From Myxococcales bacterium (GTDB lineage Bacteria > Myxococcota_A > Polyangia > Polyangiales > GCA-016699535), in assembly GCA_016699535.1 (NCBI GenBank), contig CP064980.1:1806001-1870000 (forward strand): a stretch of 64,000 nucleotides of DNA. The letters run 5' to 3'. The position numbers and the translations under genes were made by a program. The notes under the pieces were generated by a model that saw only the letters and a program-made list of their open reading frames with translations, had not been told where the DNA came from and did no database searches. Shown here piece by piece: positions 19,774-29,068 of this stretch. Each line of letters begins with the position of its first letter. The stretch's first letter is position 1.

Positions 19774-20238
19774 ATGACAGTACAAAGTGAACAGTCTGAA
19801 CCTAAGTGGGGTGCTCCGGAAGAGCCCCCCCGAAAGCCACGGATGCGACGCGGTTGGCTAATCGCGCTTGGTGTTGGCATAGCATTGTTTTGTTTGGTCT
19901 CGGGTGCTTGCATGCTCTCTTGTGGTTTGCTTTTTAAAAAAGGCAAGGTTGAGGGTGCCAAACAAATGACAGCAGTCTTGCAGAGTGCCGCGGTGCGAGA
20001 CCCTCGAGCTGCCGAGTATGAGAAAGAACTTGCCAGGCTCAATATGCTTATTGACAACAATGACGTTGAGCTTATGGCGATTGGAGCGATTTCAAGTCGC
20101 TTGCAAAGTGCACAAAAGGATGGCCAAATTGATCCGGTGGAACTCGAGCAAATTATGCTCGTCGTAAAGCGTATTAACCGTAACCATGGGGAGCTTGGTG
20201 AGGACAACCCGTCCCGTTCCAAGCCCCAGATTCCATAG
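19774..20238 (+). CDS. Hypothetical single-pass membrane protein
   Basis: A 154-residue protein with a proline- and charge-rich N-terminus (EEPPRKPRMRRGW), one membrane helix at about residues 28-55 and a soluble helical tail (about 60-150). The arginines before the helix favour a short cytoplasmic N-terminus and an exported tail by the positive-inside rule. No family is recognised. It ends 9 bases before the phosphonopyruvate decarboxylase gene and probably shares its transcript, but nothing links the functions. About 280 bases without a gene precede it; they are AT-rich and hold no feature I can name. Confidence 0.55.
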   Translation: MTVQSEQSEPKWGAPEEPPRKPRMRRGWLIALGVGIALFCLVSGACMLSCGLLFKKGKVEGAKQMTAVLQSAAVRDPRAAEYEKELARLNMLIDNNDVELMAIGAISSRLQSAQKDGQIDPVELEQIMLVVKRINRNHGELGEDNPSRSKPQIP

Positions 20239-20247
20239 AGGTATGCT

Positions 20248-21378
20248 GTGATTGAAGCGAAAGATTTCTTTGATGCACTTGTGCGAGAAAATGTGGATTT
20301 TTTTGCAGGTGTGCCGGACTCCTTACTCAAGTCTTTTTGCGCCTATATTACCGCCAATACGGATGCCAAGCATCATGTGATTACCGCCAACGAGGGAAGC
20401 GCTGTTGCACTCGCTGCAGGCTATCATTTGGCTACAGGACGGATTGGTCTGGTCTACATGCAAAACTCAGGCTTAGGCAATGCGGTTAATCCGCTAACCT
20501 CGCTGGCTGATGCTGAGGTCTATGGCGTTCCCATGTTGCTTGTCATTGGTTGGCGCGGCGAGCCCGATAAGAAAGATGAGCCCCAACATGTAAAGATGGG
20601 CAAGGTCACTTCTGATTTGTTGTCGTCTATAAATATTCCGCATGCGGTCGTCCCCACCGATTGGTCGGAGGCCAAGCCGCTTTTGAAATTCGCGATTGAG
20701 CAGGCTACTTCCAAACAAGGTCCTTTTGCGCTTGTTGTACCTAAAGGCACCTTTGAGACCTATTCGCTAAAAACAGATGAAAGTGATTCGTATCCGCTTA
20801 GTCGCGAAGATGCACTTGGAATTATTTTGGATCATATCGATCCTAAATCTTTTTTTGTTTCAACGACTGGTATGCCTTCGCGAGAGCTCTACGAGTGTCG
20901 TGAACAACGGGAAGAGGAGCATGCGACAGACTTTTTAACGGTGGGTTCGATGGGCCATGCTTCACAAATAGCATTGGGTGTTGCCTTGCAACAAAGTGAG
21001 CGCCCGGTGGTATGCATTGATGGTGATGGTGCTGCGATTATGCATCTCGGAGGACTCAGTACGATTGGTAGCCTGAAGCCAGGCAACTTCACTCATGTTG
21101 TTCTTAATAATGGCGCTCATGATAGTGTGGGTGGGCAGCCAACGGTGGGTTTTGAAATCGATTTTGCGGCGATTGCGCGGGGCTGTGCTTATCCCACCGT
21201 GCTTCGAGCAGACGATGAGAACACTCTTGCTGAAGCTTTGAATGCCATGGCTGAGTTACCTGGTCCTCGGTTTTTAGAAGTGAGGGTGCACAAAGGAGCT
21301 CGAAGTGATTTGGGTAGACCCAAGCAAAGCCCACAGGAGCTCAAGGAATCCATCATGGAGTTTTTAGCAAAGAGCTAA
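20248..21378 (+). CDS. aepY: Phosphonopyruvate decarboxylase
   Basis: The 376-residue thiamine-diphosphate enzyme converts phosphonopyruvate to phosphonoacetaldehyde, the step that pulls phosphonate synthesis forward. The N-terminal pyrimidine-binding domain shows FFAGVPDSLLK and TANEGSAVALAAGYH (catalytic Glu). The C-terminal pyrophosphate domain shows CIDGDGAAIMHLG and VLNNGAHDSVGGQP, the GDG...NN cofactor motif. The short fused form and the GVPDS start resemble Ppd of phosphonate pathways and sulfopyruvate decarboxylase (ComDE). GTG 20248 has AGAGG upstream. No PEP mutase gene accompanies it, which is unusual, so sulfopyruvate decarboxylase remains an alternative. Confidence 0.8.
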   Translation: MIEAKDFFDALVRENVDFFAGVPDSLLKSFCAYITANTDAKHHVITANEGSAVALAAGYHLATGRIGLVYMQNSGLGNAVNPLTSLADAEVYGVPMLLVIGWRGEPDKKDEPQHVKMGKVTSDLLSSINIPHAVVPTDWSEAKPLLKFAIEQATSKQGPFALVVPKGTFETYSLKTDESDSYPLSREDALGIILDHIDPKSFFVSTTGMPSRELYECREQREEEHATDFLTVGSMGHASQIALGVALQQSERPVVCIDGDGAAIMHLGGLSTIGSLKPGNFTHVVLNNGAHDSVGGQPTVGFEIDFAAIARGCAYPTVLRADDENTLAEALNAMAELPGPRFLEVRVHKGARSDLGRPKQSPQELKESIMEFLAKS

Positions 21379-21385
21379 ACAAGCG

Positions 21386-21462
21386 CTAGAGCATTTCCAG
21401 AGCGCCTGATGCTGCGTTGCTCCTCCTTGCCGCAGCACCACTCCGATCGGAACGTGCTCTAG
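21386..21462. terminator. Nested dyad between convergent genes
   Basis: An outer stem CTAGAGCA / TGCTCTAG (21386-21393 with 21455-21462) encloses TTCC/GGAA and an inner 7-bp stem TGCTGCG / CGCAGCA. The right arm contains the TAG stop of the minus-strand lipoprotein gene. It likely acts as a bidirectional terminator or transcript-end structure; no long T-run is present. Confidence 0.5.
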
Positions 21463-23510
21463 TCGTTGTAGTAGAGATTGCCTTCAAAAGCGACGTAACC
21501 ATCTGCTGCAAAGGGAGCTACTTCGTCAATCCTAAAAAGAGGCATGGCCGGGATGTCGAGCCTGCCAACGCCCTCAACGACCTTCTTTACGGTGTCTGCT
21601 AGAAACAGATCGAGGATTTTATCCAGGTCCCGCCCCGAAGGGAAGGCTGGTGGGGCTCCAATTGGGTCGCCAATAATTTCAAACGAATAAAGTTTAATTT
21701 TGAAACTTCGCCCCTCACCTTCAAGAGCGATTTCGGTTCGTACGGCCAACGAGACCTCAAAAAGAAGTGGATCATCACCATCTTGTCTTGCATAGCCTTG
21801 CACGCGTAGATCCGGGACGAGTAGCTCAACACTTCCCGCACCTGTGTCACGCAAGGTTGGCGCAAGTGGCGCGTAGGTTTTGAAACGAATGGGGGAACTT
21901 GGTAGCGCCGCTTCTGGCAAAGGGAGAAGCGCGCTTAGAAAGCCCACGTTCAATTCTTCGCCGCTGATTGGGGGAGCGTCGAGTTCTTGACTGAATATTC
22001 CTGCACTCCACGCTGCGTAAAAAGCTGCATTGATTAAGTCCGTGGATAGACCCGCACTGACCTTACCGTTGCGATCCAAGTCCGGTCTTCCCTTTCGGAA
22101 GTTAACGATGGTGCCTGGCCCTTGTAGAACAGGATCAAGTGCCCGAAGGCCCACGTTGGCATAGATTTCAATTGCGTTTGCATTGATCGCGATTGAAGCA
22201 GGCGTAGCGGTAACACGTCCGCGATAGCCTGAAAGTTCGAAGTCGTAGGCAAGTTCTGTTTGAAGCGCTTTGTCGATGGATAGGTCGGTGTCCTTATGGA
22301 TTTCACTGCGCATCGTCGCCATCGTTGTCTGTCGAACTTTTTCCTTTATGGCAGAAAGCTGCGCAAAGGAGTTGTACAGATTGCTGTTCATGCTCAGTAC
22401 GCACTGATTGATATTGGGACAAATTGAGACCTCAGGCGGTGGAAGGTCGATAACAACTTTACCATCCTTGACGTCCGCTCGTGCGTGGAACTCCGTTCGT
22501 ACAACGGGAATGAATAGGTTGCCGTTATCGGGAGGAATATAGTGAGAGCTGATCGTGAAGTAGGATCGGTAGTTGTAGAGTTGGGCGACAATGTGGAGTT
22601 CACCCCGTTTTAGTTCGACGCTTATGTCGGCTACACCGCTGTGTGTTGATTTGTAGCCGTTGACCTCATATAAAATATTGCCGAAGGAGTCGTACACCTT
22701 TGCCAGTGGATTTAGGGCATTGATTTTGGCGGTAAAGTCACGAGCAGCTACAAGCTTCTCTGCATAATTGGCGATTTCATTGAGCGCATTTTGCCCGACG
22801 GAAAAACCGATTGCATCGGGTATTTCGACGCCGCTTTGGGAATCAAGCTTGTCGCCGACAGCCGCTGCAAGATGTCTGCACATCATGTTGTCTGCACGAT
22901 CCACTGCGCATATGCGTCTGCGTTGAGCACCGGGCTGTACTCGTTCATCGATTACGAAATGATTGTCTGCGCCTGAAAAAAGCAGATTCTTGCTGCGGTT
23001 TCGGATGTAGGTTGGATCCTCAATAAAAATACGCTTGAGGTTGTTGTCGGCAATGTGGCCTTTGACCAAAAAGCGTTCGCCATCGGAGGCCCCGACGCCG
23101 TTTTCATAAGGCGCATCAAAGTAGATGACGGGGCGCTCTGGGTCGCAATAGAAATCAACGTTGGCACTTAAATCGGTATCGGGAACCCATACCACGACAC
23201 TTTGCACGTCGTCGCAACCGTCGAGTTCGACCGTGGTGCTAATCCTGCCGTTGCGAATGGTTTCTTGTTTGCCGTTGACTTCGACGTAGCGGATGTCGGG
23301 ATCGGTCAGTTTCATCCTTGCCTGGACGGTGACTGTGGTTGTCGGCAAAAACCCAGCTGGCTCAGGCGAAATGATGCGTAGCCATCCACTTGCCGATTTG
23401 ACCTCAATGTTCGAGGTGTCGCGAGGGTCACGGGCTTGTTGCGGAACGCAGGACAAAGACCCAAGGGTCCATAGAAAAAGGAGCCCGACGAGAAATACAC
23501 ACTTTTTCAT
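21459..23510 (-). CDS. Large exported lipoprotein of unknown function
   Basis: A 683-residue lipoprotein with a short signal peptide and lipobox GSLSC. The mature protein starts with two Ig-like stretches (TTTVTVQARMKLTDPDIRYV and the following 100 residues, with paired Cys in DGCDD and FYCDPERP). The C-terminal half is a mix of beta segments with SVELLVPDLRVQGYARQ and ends FAADGYVAFEGNLYYND. No domain is recognised with confidence; a lipid-binding or adhesive fold is a guess. It converges on the decarboxylase gene and shares a dyad with it. The upstream 250 bases to the epimerase gene show no clear regulatory site. Confidence 0.65.
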   Translation of the reverse strand: MKKCVFLVGLLFLWTLGSLSCVPQQARDPRDTSNIEVKSASGWLRIISPEPAGFLPTTTVTVQARMKLTDPDIRYVEVNGKQETIRNGRISTTVELDGCDDVQSVVVWVPDTDLSANVDFYCDPERPVIYFDAPYENGVGASDGERFLVKGHIADNNLKRIFIEDPTYIRNRSKNLLFSGADNHFVIDERVQPGAQRRRICAVDRADNMMCRHLAAAVGDKLDSQSGVEIPDAIGFSVGQNALNEIANYAEKLVAARDFTAKINALNPLAKVYDSFGNILYEVNGYKSTHSGVADISVELKRGELHIVAQLYNYRSYFTISSHYIPPDNGNLFIPVVRTEFHARADVKDGKVVIDLPPPEVSICPNINQCVLSMNSNLYNSFAQLSAIKEKVRQTTMATMRSEIHKDTDLSIDKALQTELAYDFELSGYRGRVTATPASIAINANAIEIYANVGLRALDPVLQGPGTIVNFRKGRPDLDRNGKVSAGLSTDLINAAFYAAWSAGIFSQELDAPPISGEELNVGFLSALLPLPEAALPSSPIRFKTYAPLAPTLRDTGAGSVELLVPDLRVQGYARQDGDDPLLFEVSLAVRTEIALEGEGRSFKIKLYSFEIIGDPIGAPPAFPSGRDLDKILDLFLADTVKKVVEGVGRLDIPAMPLFRIDEVAPFAADGYVAFEGNLYYND

Positions 23511-23763
23511 GGTGGTTTTTGGTTACCACCACAAATGGCCCTGCGCAAAGAGAATGTATCCTTTTTATGGCGCGTCAAGCTAACGCGTTGCGTCAGGTTC
23601 TTGTCTCGCTTTTTGCGTGATTGTATGGTTATTTCGGTGCTTGATGGCGTTTTTTGTGAAATTTATCACTCAATTCTGCTCGAGTAGTTGGCATCTATTC
23701 ACTACGCTACGAATTTTTTAGGGCACAGCGCGTCAACAACGACAGGCTATAGGAATCAAAAGC

Positions 23764-24744
23764 ATGCAAGGAAAAGCAATTGTAACTGGAGCGAGTGGTT
23801 TTATTGGATCGCGTTTGCGCGAGCGACTTTTAAAGGACGGTATAGACGTCCTTGCCATACGGCGTCCAGGCTCGCCGCCAGCGAAGCAAGGCCGTTCGGT
23901 CGAAGCGAGTTATGAAGATCTGTCAAAACTTAGGGCTATCGTTAGCGAGGAAAAACCAAACTACTTGTTTCACGTGGCTGGAGCGACCAAGGGCGTGCAT
24001 TATTCAGATTTCGAACGAGCAAACGTGTTGCCCACCGAGAATCTTGTCGAAGCGTGCAATGCTTCTGGTCATAATCTCGAGCGATTTGTCTTGGTTTCCT
24101 CGTTGGCTGCATTTGGGCCTTCTGGACTAAACTGGGAGCATGACGAGAGCAGCGAAGCCAGACCGATCGAGTTTTACGGGCGAAGTAAATTAGCCGCAGA
24201 GCGCGTTTTACAAGAAAAGGGAAGTGATCTGCCTTGGACGATTGTGCGCCCGTCTGGTGTGTATGGGCCTGGCGATGTCGATTATTTTCAGCTGTTCAAA
24301 GCAGTAGCGCGCCGGGTTAACGTGTTTTTTGGAAATCGCGAACGGCTTTTCTCTGCGGTGTACGTGGATGATTTAATCGATGCACTTGTGCAAGCTGCGG
24401 AGAGTCCCAAAAGTGTGGGTAAGGGCTACTTTATCAGCGATGGAAAGCCGGTGACTTGGCAGCATTTTCAAGATGAAATTATTCGAGCAGGTAAGAAGCG
24501 AACCCTCACTTTGAATTTGCCGGAAGCACTCGTCTATGTGGCTGCATTTGGCGGCGAGTTCTTGAGTCGCTTCGATGGCAAACCGCGTTTGTTTAACCGT
24601 CAAAAAGCAGCCATGGGTGCTCAGGATGCTTGGACTTGCAGTCCTTCAGCTGCGCATCGGGATTTTAATTTCAATCCGAAAATATCTGTCCCTAAAGGTG
24701 TGGAGTTGGCCTTCCAATGGTACCAAGACCAAGGCTGGATCTAG
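23764..24744 (+). CDS. NAD-dependent epimerase/dehydratase (extended SDR)
   Basis: A 326-residue extended SDR with the cofactor loop TGASGFIGSRL, the active-site YGRSK, VRPSGVYGPGD, and a C-terminal substrate domain. Members act on nucleotide-sugars, dihydroflavonols or sterols; the YVDDLIDAL segment is shared by many. The substrate cannot be told from sequence. ATG 23764 has AGGA about eight bases upstream. It stands alone and converges with the FHA-GGDEF gene, sharing a dyad containing both stop codons. Confidence 0.85.
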   Translation: MQGKAIVTGASGFIGSRLRERLLKDGIDVLAIRRPGSPPAKQGRSVEASYEDLSKLRAIVSEEKPNYLFHVAGATKGVHYSDFERANVLPTENLVEACNASGHNLERFVLVSSLAAFGPSGLNWEHDESSEARPIEFYGRSKLAAERVLQEKGSDLPWTIVRPSGVYGPGDVDYFQLFKAVARRVNVFFGNRERLFSAVYVDDLIDALVQAAESPKSVGKGYFISDGKPVTWQHFQDEIIRAGKKRTLTLNLPEALVYVAAFGGEFLSRFDGKPRLFNRQKAAMGAQDAWTCSPSAAHRDFNFNPKISVPKGVELAFQWYQDQGWI

Positions 24745-24765
24745 AGCCCCTTGGAAAGTGCTCTA
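24742..24765. terminator. Stop-codon dyad between convergent genes
   Basis: TAGAGC / GCTCTA with a 12-base loop. The TAG of the epimerase gene starts the left arm and the TAG of the FHA-GGDEF gene closes the right arm. It is a probable compact bidirectional terminator, without a T-run. Confidence 0.4.
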
Positions 24766-25659
24766 AGCTCGTGAGGCATTTCTTCCTTCGCGTTTTGCTT
24801 GGTACAGTTTTTCGTCTGCAACCTTGATGAGTTGTTCTGGATCTTGGATATCTTTTGTCCACTCGGCGATACCGAGGCTAATGGTGATATTCAGACGTAG
24901 TCCTTCGAAGGCGAAGATTTTTTGTTCAACAAGCTTGCGTAGCTTTTCAGCCAGTTCGAAAGCTCCGCGTTTTTGAACTTCAGGTAATAGAACGCCAAAT
25001 TCTTCACCGCCCAAGCGGGCTACAATGTCGTCGCGACGGACACGGGACTTAACCATTTGGGCCATTTGTCGAAGTACGGCATCGCCGGCAAGGTGGCCGA
25101 AGTTGTCATTGACTTGTTTGAAGTGATCGATGTCGAAAAGAATTAGCGAGAAGGTTCGCTCGTAGCGCCGTGCTCGAGAAATCTCTTTTTCGAGTTCTTC
25201 ATGAAAGTGGCGTTTGTTGTAAACGTCTGTCAGTCCGTCGATGGTCATCAAACGGTAAATTTCTTCGTGGTACTGACCCTCAACATTGTCGCCACTAATA
25301 AACTTAAGAATGGTGCGACCTATTTTAATTTGGTCACCGTCGAGCAGCACTTTTTCGTCGACAAAAGCGTGGTTTACAAAGGTGCCGTTGGTCGAGCCTA
25401 GATCACTAACGATGTACTCTCGTCCATTATATGTGACTTGCGCGTGGTTGCGTGAAACGTTGTCTTGGTCCACTTGCACATCACAACGTGATGAGCGTCC
25501 AATGACGATGGGTTCTGCACCAAGAGGCACCCTTCTTCCCAAGTCATCGCCATAGATGACGACCAAGCAGGCTTGGCTGCTTGCGCCTCGCCGCTTGGGG
25601 GTCGAAGTAATAACTGTGACGACCGTTTTACTTGGGTTGGTCGTGCGTTCGGTACTCAC
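24763..25659 (-). CDS. FHA-GGDEF diguanylate cyclase
   Basis: A 298-residue protein. Residues about 45-115 form a forkhead-associated domain (IGRSSRCDVQVD, NVSRNHAQV, DLGSTNGTFVN), which binds phosphothreonine. Residues about 135-295 are a GGDEF domain (DVYNKRHFHEEL, DIDHFKQVNDNFGHLAGD, signature RLGGEEFGVLLPE) that should make cyclic-di-GMP from two GTP. The fusion suggests regulation by Ser/Thr kinases, abundant in myxobacteria. No membrane segment is present. GTG 25659 is the start; AAGG is close upstream. FHA-GGDEF fusions are known in deltaproteobacteria, so the architecture is established. Confidence 0.9.
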   Translation of the reverse strand: MSTERTTNPSKTVVTVITSTPKRRGASSQACLVVIYGDDLGRRVPLGAEPIVIGRSSRCDVQVDQDNVSRNHAQVTYNGREYIVSDLGSTNGTFVNHAFVDEKVLLDGDQIKIGRTILKFISGDNVEGQYHEEIYRLMTIDGLTDVYNKRHFHEELEKEISRARRYERTFSLILFDIDHFKQVNDNFGHLAGDAVLRQMAQMVKSRVRRDDIVARLGGEEFGVLLPEVQKRGAFELAEKLRKLVEQKIFAFEGLRLNITISLGIAEWTKDIQDPEQLIKVADEKLYQAKREGRNASRA

Positions 25660-25748
25660 ACCTTAAGTGTAGCCTCATATTTGGCTTGTCGGCAAAACTA
25701 AGGTGAGTTTTATGTCGCTTATGGACCCACTTGGGCAAAAACAGAGGG

Positions 25749-27164
25749 CTAATTTCGCACCAAGGGGCATTCCAAGAGGTGCGTCTGACTAGGGGAATGT
25801 GCGTCTAGGCTGAGCCCTTTGCCGTATGCCTCGTAGCCGGGCCTGCCAAGCAAGCCTGAGGTCAGTTGTTTGCTTGCTTCGACGCCTGGCTGATCAAAGG
25901 CGTTGATGCGATACAATTCGCCGGCCAAAGCGGTGGCTGCTTCGTGTAAAAAGAAAAGGGCACCCAGGCTTCGCTCATTGACGGCAGATAGCTTGATGCA
26001 CAGTGAAGGCCTGCCTTGTCGATGGAGCGCTGTGCGCGTGGCAAGGCACTCGGCACGAAGCACGGCTTGCAGGCTGTGCTTCGCAAGGTATGCCAGATCT
26101 CCAGAGCTTTCGGGAATCTTCAGATCCTTTTGAGCGTTCAGCACTTCGATGAAGCTATAAAACTTATCATCAGGACCTTCTGAGAAAAGCTGAAGCTGGG
26201 CGTGCTGATCGGTCGCGCCAATGGCTGGAAGCTGGGTGGGCCCAACGTGGACTTCTTTTCCAGACAAGTCGAGCCGCTTGCCTAGGCTTTCGGCCCAAAG
26301 CTGCACGAACCAGCCTGCGTAAGGACGCAGCGCATCGGCGTAGGGCATAAGTACATGCACATGCCGACCATGCATCTGGTGGTGCAGGTAATTGAGAATT
26401 GCTAGTAGTCCTGCTGGGTTCTCTTTAAGCGAGGTGGCCGCGCATGCTTTTTTCATTTCGCGTGCGCCCGCTTGAACTTCCGCAATGTTGATGCCGCTCA
26501 TAGCTGCTGGAAAAAGGCCTACGGCGCTTAATACAGAAAATCGTCCTCCAACATTGGATGGAACTGCAAGTGTTTGGATCCCTTCTTCCTGAGCTTTTTC
26601 ACGAAGCTTTCCGTCCTTAGGGTCGGTGATGAGAACAAGATGCTTTTTGGCAGTCTGCTTGCCCAGCGTACTCGCTAGCCACTGCTCGACAATAAGGAGT
26701 TGCGACATGGTTTCAACGGTGCCGCCGGATTTAGAAATCGGGACGACCAAGGTCTTGCTGGCTTCGATACGTTCGAGCAACTGCTGCAAATACCAAGGAT
26801 CGCTGTTGTCGACGAAATAGACCCGAGGCGTGTTTTGCTTTGCATCGGCTGGAATCTCAAGTGAGCCGCTGAGCGCGTGGCATAGACTTTTGCCTCCGAG
26901 CGACGAGCCTCCGATGCCCAGAACAAGGAGATGTCTAATCTCTTTTGGGAGCGCTTTCTTTAGCTCGGAAATCGATGCAAGCAGACTTTCATCATCGGGC
27001 AAATTCCAAAAACCTAGTTCGCCGCTTTGTACGCGTCTCAGGGTATTGGTTAACGCATTTTGAAAAGAGGATTCATGCTTGATCAGCTGTGCGTCATCGA
27101 TGGCTTTTGAGCCACTTCCAACCGCAAATGAATAGTCCAAGGACAGGATATGTTGTGAAGTCAT
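25749..27164 (-). CDS. pgi: Glucose-6-phosphate isomerase
   Basis: The 471-residue enzyme interconverts glucose-6-phosphate and fructose-6-phosphate. The family signatures are visible: VLGIGGSSLGGKSLCHAL, VVPISKSGGTVETMSQ (sugar-phosphate loop) and NVGGRFSVLSAVGLFP. The length is that of the shorter bacterial form. It is on the minus strand, 89 bases downstream of the FHA-GGDEF start, and divergent from the penicillin-binding protein. A single-gene transcript is likely. The reaction is secure from the family. Confidence 0.93.
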   Translation of the reverse strand: MTSQHILSLDYSFAVGSGSKAIDDAQLIKHESSFQNALTNTLRRVQSGELGFWNLPDDESLLASISELKKALPKEIRHLLVLGIGGSSLGGKSLCHALSGSLEIPADAKQNTPRVYFVDNSDPWYLQQLLERIEASKTLVVPISKSGGTVETMSQLLIVEQWLASTLGKQTAKKHLVLITDPKDGKLREKAQEEGIQTLAVPSNVGGRFSVLSAVGLFPAAMSGINIAEVQAGAREMKKACAATSLKENPAGLLAILNYLHHQMHGRHVHVLMPYADALRPYAGWFVQLWAESLGKRLDLSGKEVHVGPTQLPAIGATDQHAQLQLFSEGPDDKFYSFIEVLNAQKDLKIPESSGDLAYLAKHSLQAVLRAECLATRTALHRQGRPSLCIKLSAVNERSLGALFFLHEAATALAGELYRINAFDQPGVEASKQLTSGLLGRPGYEAYGKGLSLDAHSPSQTHLLECPLVRN

Positions 27165-27381
27165 AGGGCGCTAGCTAGCGCCAGTTGAACAAAATCACAA
27201 CTGGCGAATGAAAATGGCCCGTTTCAAGCGTTTTTTTTGCTTAGTGCGTGCCGTGGATGGCTTTTTAGCACCCTACTATGACTGATGCTTTGCTCAGTTA
27301 TGATGGCGTTGAATTTGGCCTTATGGTGCTGCACTCTACAGTTTTTGGCTCCATGGGCGGGAGTAGGGTTAGCATCGTTCG

Positions 27382-28674
27382 GTGGTTTATCGTTGTTTTA
27401 GTCTTCATCGCGTGCTTTTTTTTGCTCGGCTCGTGCTGCTTTTGTTTAGTGGCTCAAGTTTGGCTGTAGCCAGTCCGGAGGTTGTGCGTTCGGAACATGG
27501 CATGCAGATGCAAGTCGATCTCAACAACGTTGATGTCGAACCTTCGGCTTTTTTGTACGAAGAGCATGCTGTGGTTGTGCCAAAGCAAGACCGCGCGTTG
27601 GTGCTAAGTTTGCATCCGGGTTTGCAACAGCATTTGAGTGCGCTTTTAGAGCGGAACGAAGTTCCCGCAGCAGGCGTGGTGGTGATGGAAGCAAAAACCG
27701 GACGTGTGCTGGCCTATGTAAGTCATCAAAGCGATGCAAAGCAAAGCAATGTCGAGCGTGCGCAGTCCGTCGATTGGGCACGTGAAGCCAAAGCGCCAGC
27801 TGCATCGGTCTTTAAGATCGTAACAGCGGCAGCCTTGCTCGACTCGGGTATCACGGCCTCAAAAAAGACATGTTACAGCGGAGGACGTAGCAGTCTTGTG
27901 GCTTCAAACCTGCTTGATAATCCTGCACACGACACCTCCTGTGCGAGTTTTGCGCAAGCTCTGGGCTATTCCATCAACAGTGTGTTTGCCAAGCTCGCGG
28001 TGCAGAACTTAAAGCCTCAAACCCTAGAGCGTTATGCTTCGGCCTTTGGTTTCGGCCATGCCTTGCCTTTTGATTTGCCAACATCGATTAGCGCGGTGGA
28101 CATTCCACAAGATGATCTTGAGTTTGCGCGCATGGCAGCAGGTTTCCGTCATTCGACGCTTTCTCCGCTGCACGGAGCGCTGCTTGCTTCAACTATCGCC
28201 AATCAAGGCGTTATGCCGCGCCCTTACATGATTCAAAGTGTACGTTACCCTTGTGGCGAAATTGAAGTTGCTCATGACTCTAGTCCTTTTCGTTCGGTGA
28301 TTCCTTCGTCAACTGCTCGAGTGCTTGGCTCGATGATGGAGCGCACCGTAAGTTCTGGAACATCGTACAAGAGTTTTCATGACAAAGATGGTAAGGCCTA
28401 TCTTCCAGGTGTTTCGGTGGCAGCCAAGACCGGTTCGCTAAGCGACTCCAATCCTTTTCGAGCTTATTCCTGGTGGGTAGGGTATGCCCCTGCCCAGAAT
28501 CCCAAGTTTGCGGTTGGCGTCTTGGTGGTGAACCATCCGAGCTGGCGGATCAAAGCGCCTTACGTTGCCAAAGAAGCGCTTCGCTACGGTCTCTATGAAA
28601 TGAAAAGCCAAAAGGCTACTCCGTCTCAAGAACGAGCTTGCCGTCAGGGCAGTCACGATTCTTTTTCAGGATAG
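27382..28674 (+). CDS. Penicillin-binding transpeptidase (FtsI/PBP2-like, small)
   Basis: A 430-residue exported protein with a single transpeptidase domain of penicillin-binding type. The three active-site motifs are in order: SxxK in AASVFKIVTAAALL, SxN in GYSINSVFAKL, and KTG in AAKTGSLSDSN. No dimerisation or glycosyltransferase domain is present, so it is a stripped transpeptidase of unknown crosslinking role. GTG 27382 gives a signal peptide, but a better one (from ATG 27353, RWFIVVLVFIACFF) appears in the adjacent frame and joins if one T is added to the T8 run at 27416-27423. I list the uninterrupted frame and note that choice as open. Confidence 0.8.
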   Translation: MVYRCFSLHRVLFFARLVLLLFSGSSLAVASPEVVRSEHGMQMQVDLNNVDVEPSAFLYEEHAVVVPKQDRALVLSLHPGLQQHLSALLERNEVPAAGVVVMEAKTGRVLAYVSHQSDAKQSNVERAQSVDWAREAKAPAASVFKIVTAAALLDSGITASKKTCYSGGRSSLVASNLLDNPAHDTSCASFAQALGYSINSVFAKLAVQNLKPQTLERYASAFGFGHALPFDLPTSISAVDIPQDDLEFARMAAGFRHSTLSPLHGALLASTIANQGVMPRPYMIQSVRYPCGEIEVAHDSSPFRSVIPSSTARVLGSMMERTVSSGTSYKSFHDKDGKAYLPGVSVAAKTGSLSDSNPFRAYSWWVGYAPAQNPKFAVGVLVVNHPSWRIKAPYVAKEALRYGLYEMKSQKATPSQERACRQGSHDSFSG

Positions 28675-28698
28675 AGACTCGTTGCGGGGACAGGGACT

Positions 28699-28806
28699 GT
28701 ACATGCGACCGTAACTGTAACTGTGACCGGGTCTGTGTCAGTGACCGTGACAGCCACCGTCCCAGTCACTGACACGGACACGGCTACAGTCACTGGGGTC
28801 ACAAGG
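28699..28806. repeat. Degenerate GTNACN hexamer repeat
   Basis: Sixteen to eighteen consecutive hexamers in one register (GTAACT, GTAACT, GTGACC, ..., GTCACT, GACACG, GACACG, GCTACA, GTCACT) make a roughly 108-base tract after the transpeptidase gene. The core GTNAC is self-complementary, so both strands read Val-Thr-rich peptides and the transcript can fold on itself. The surrounding 28675-29068 stretch (394 bases) holds no other gene I can support. Confidence 0.6.
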
Positions 28807-29068
28807 TATCGGCGCTCTGGGGTTTGGGGAGCATGGATGGCGTGTTTCGTGTAGGTTTGCGTGGGTCCGTGTGGCACCTGCGATCGTGTGCAGCTGAGCT
28901 CGCTAGGGTGAGTTCTTTGATTTGTTTTGCAAGCGAAAACTATTAGGTTGTGATTTCAATGATTTGAAGCTTGTCTTGTGGAGTGGCGATGAAGCACTTG
29001 CTTGGGGGCAAAAAAGAGGGATAGTGCGGCACTGTTTGGTACGGTTTTTGCTTATTTCTTAGCTTACT

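Noticed and set aside
20248..24744. A phosphonate or sugar natural-product cluster
   Set aside because: The decarboxylase and epimerase are 2.4 kb apart, separated by an opposed lipoprotein gene, with no PEP mutase, ligase or transporter near.
28653..28877. Minus-strand frame of 74 codons with VTVTVT repeats
   Set aside because: Its Val-Thr content is forced by the GTNACN repeat, and the plus strand reads the same. No start signal or domain was seen.
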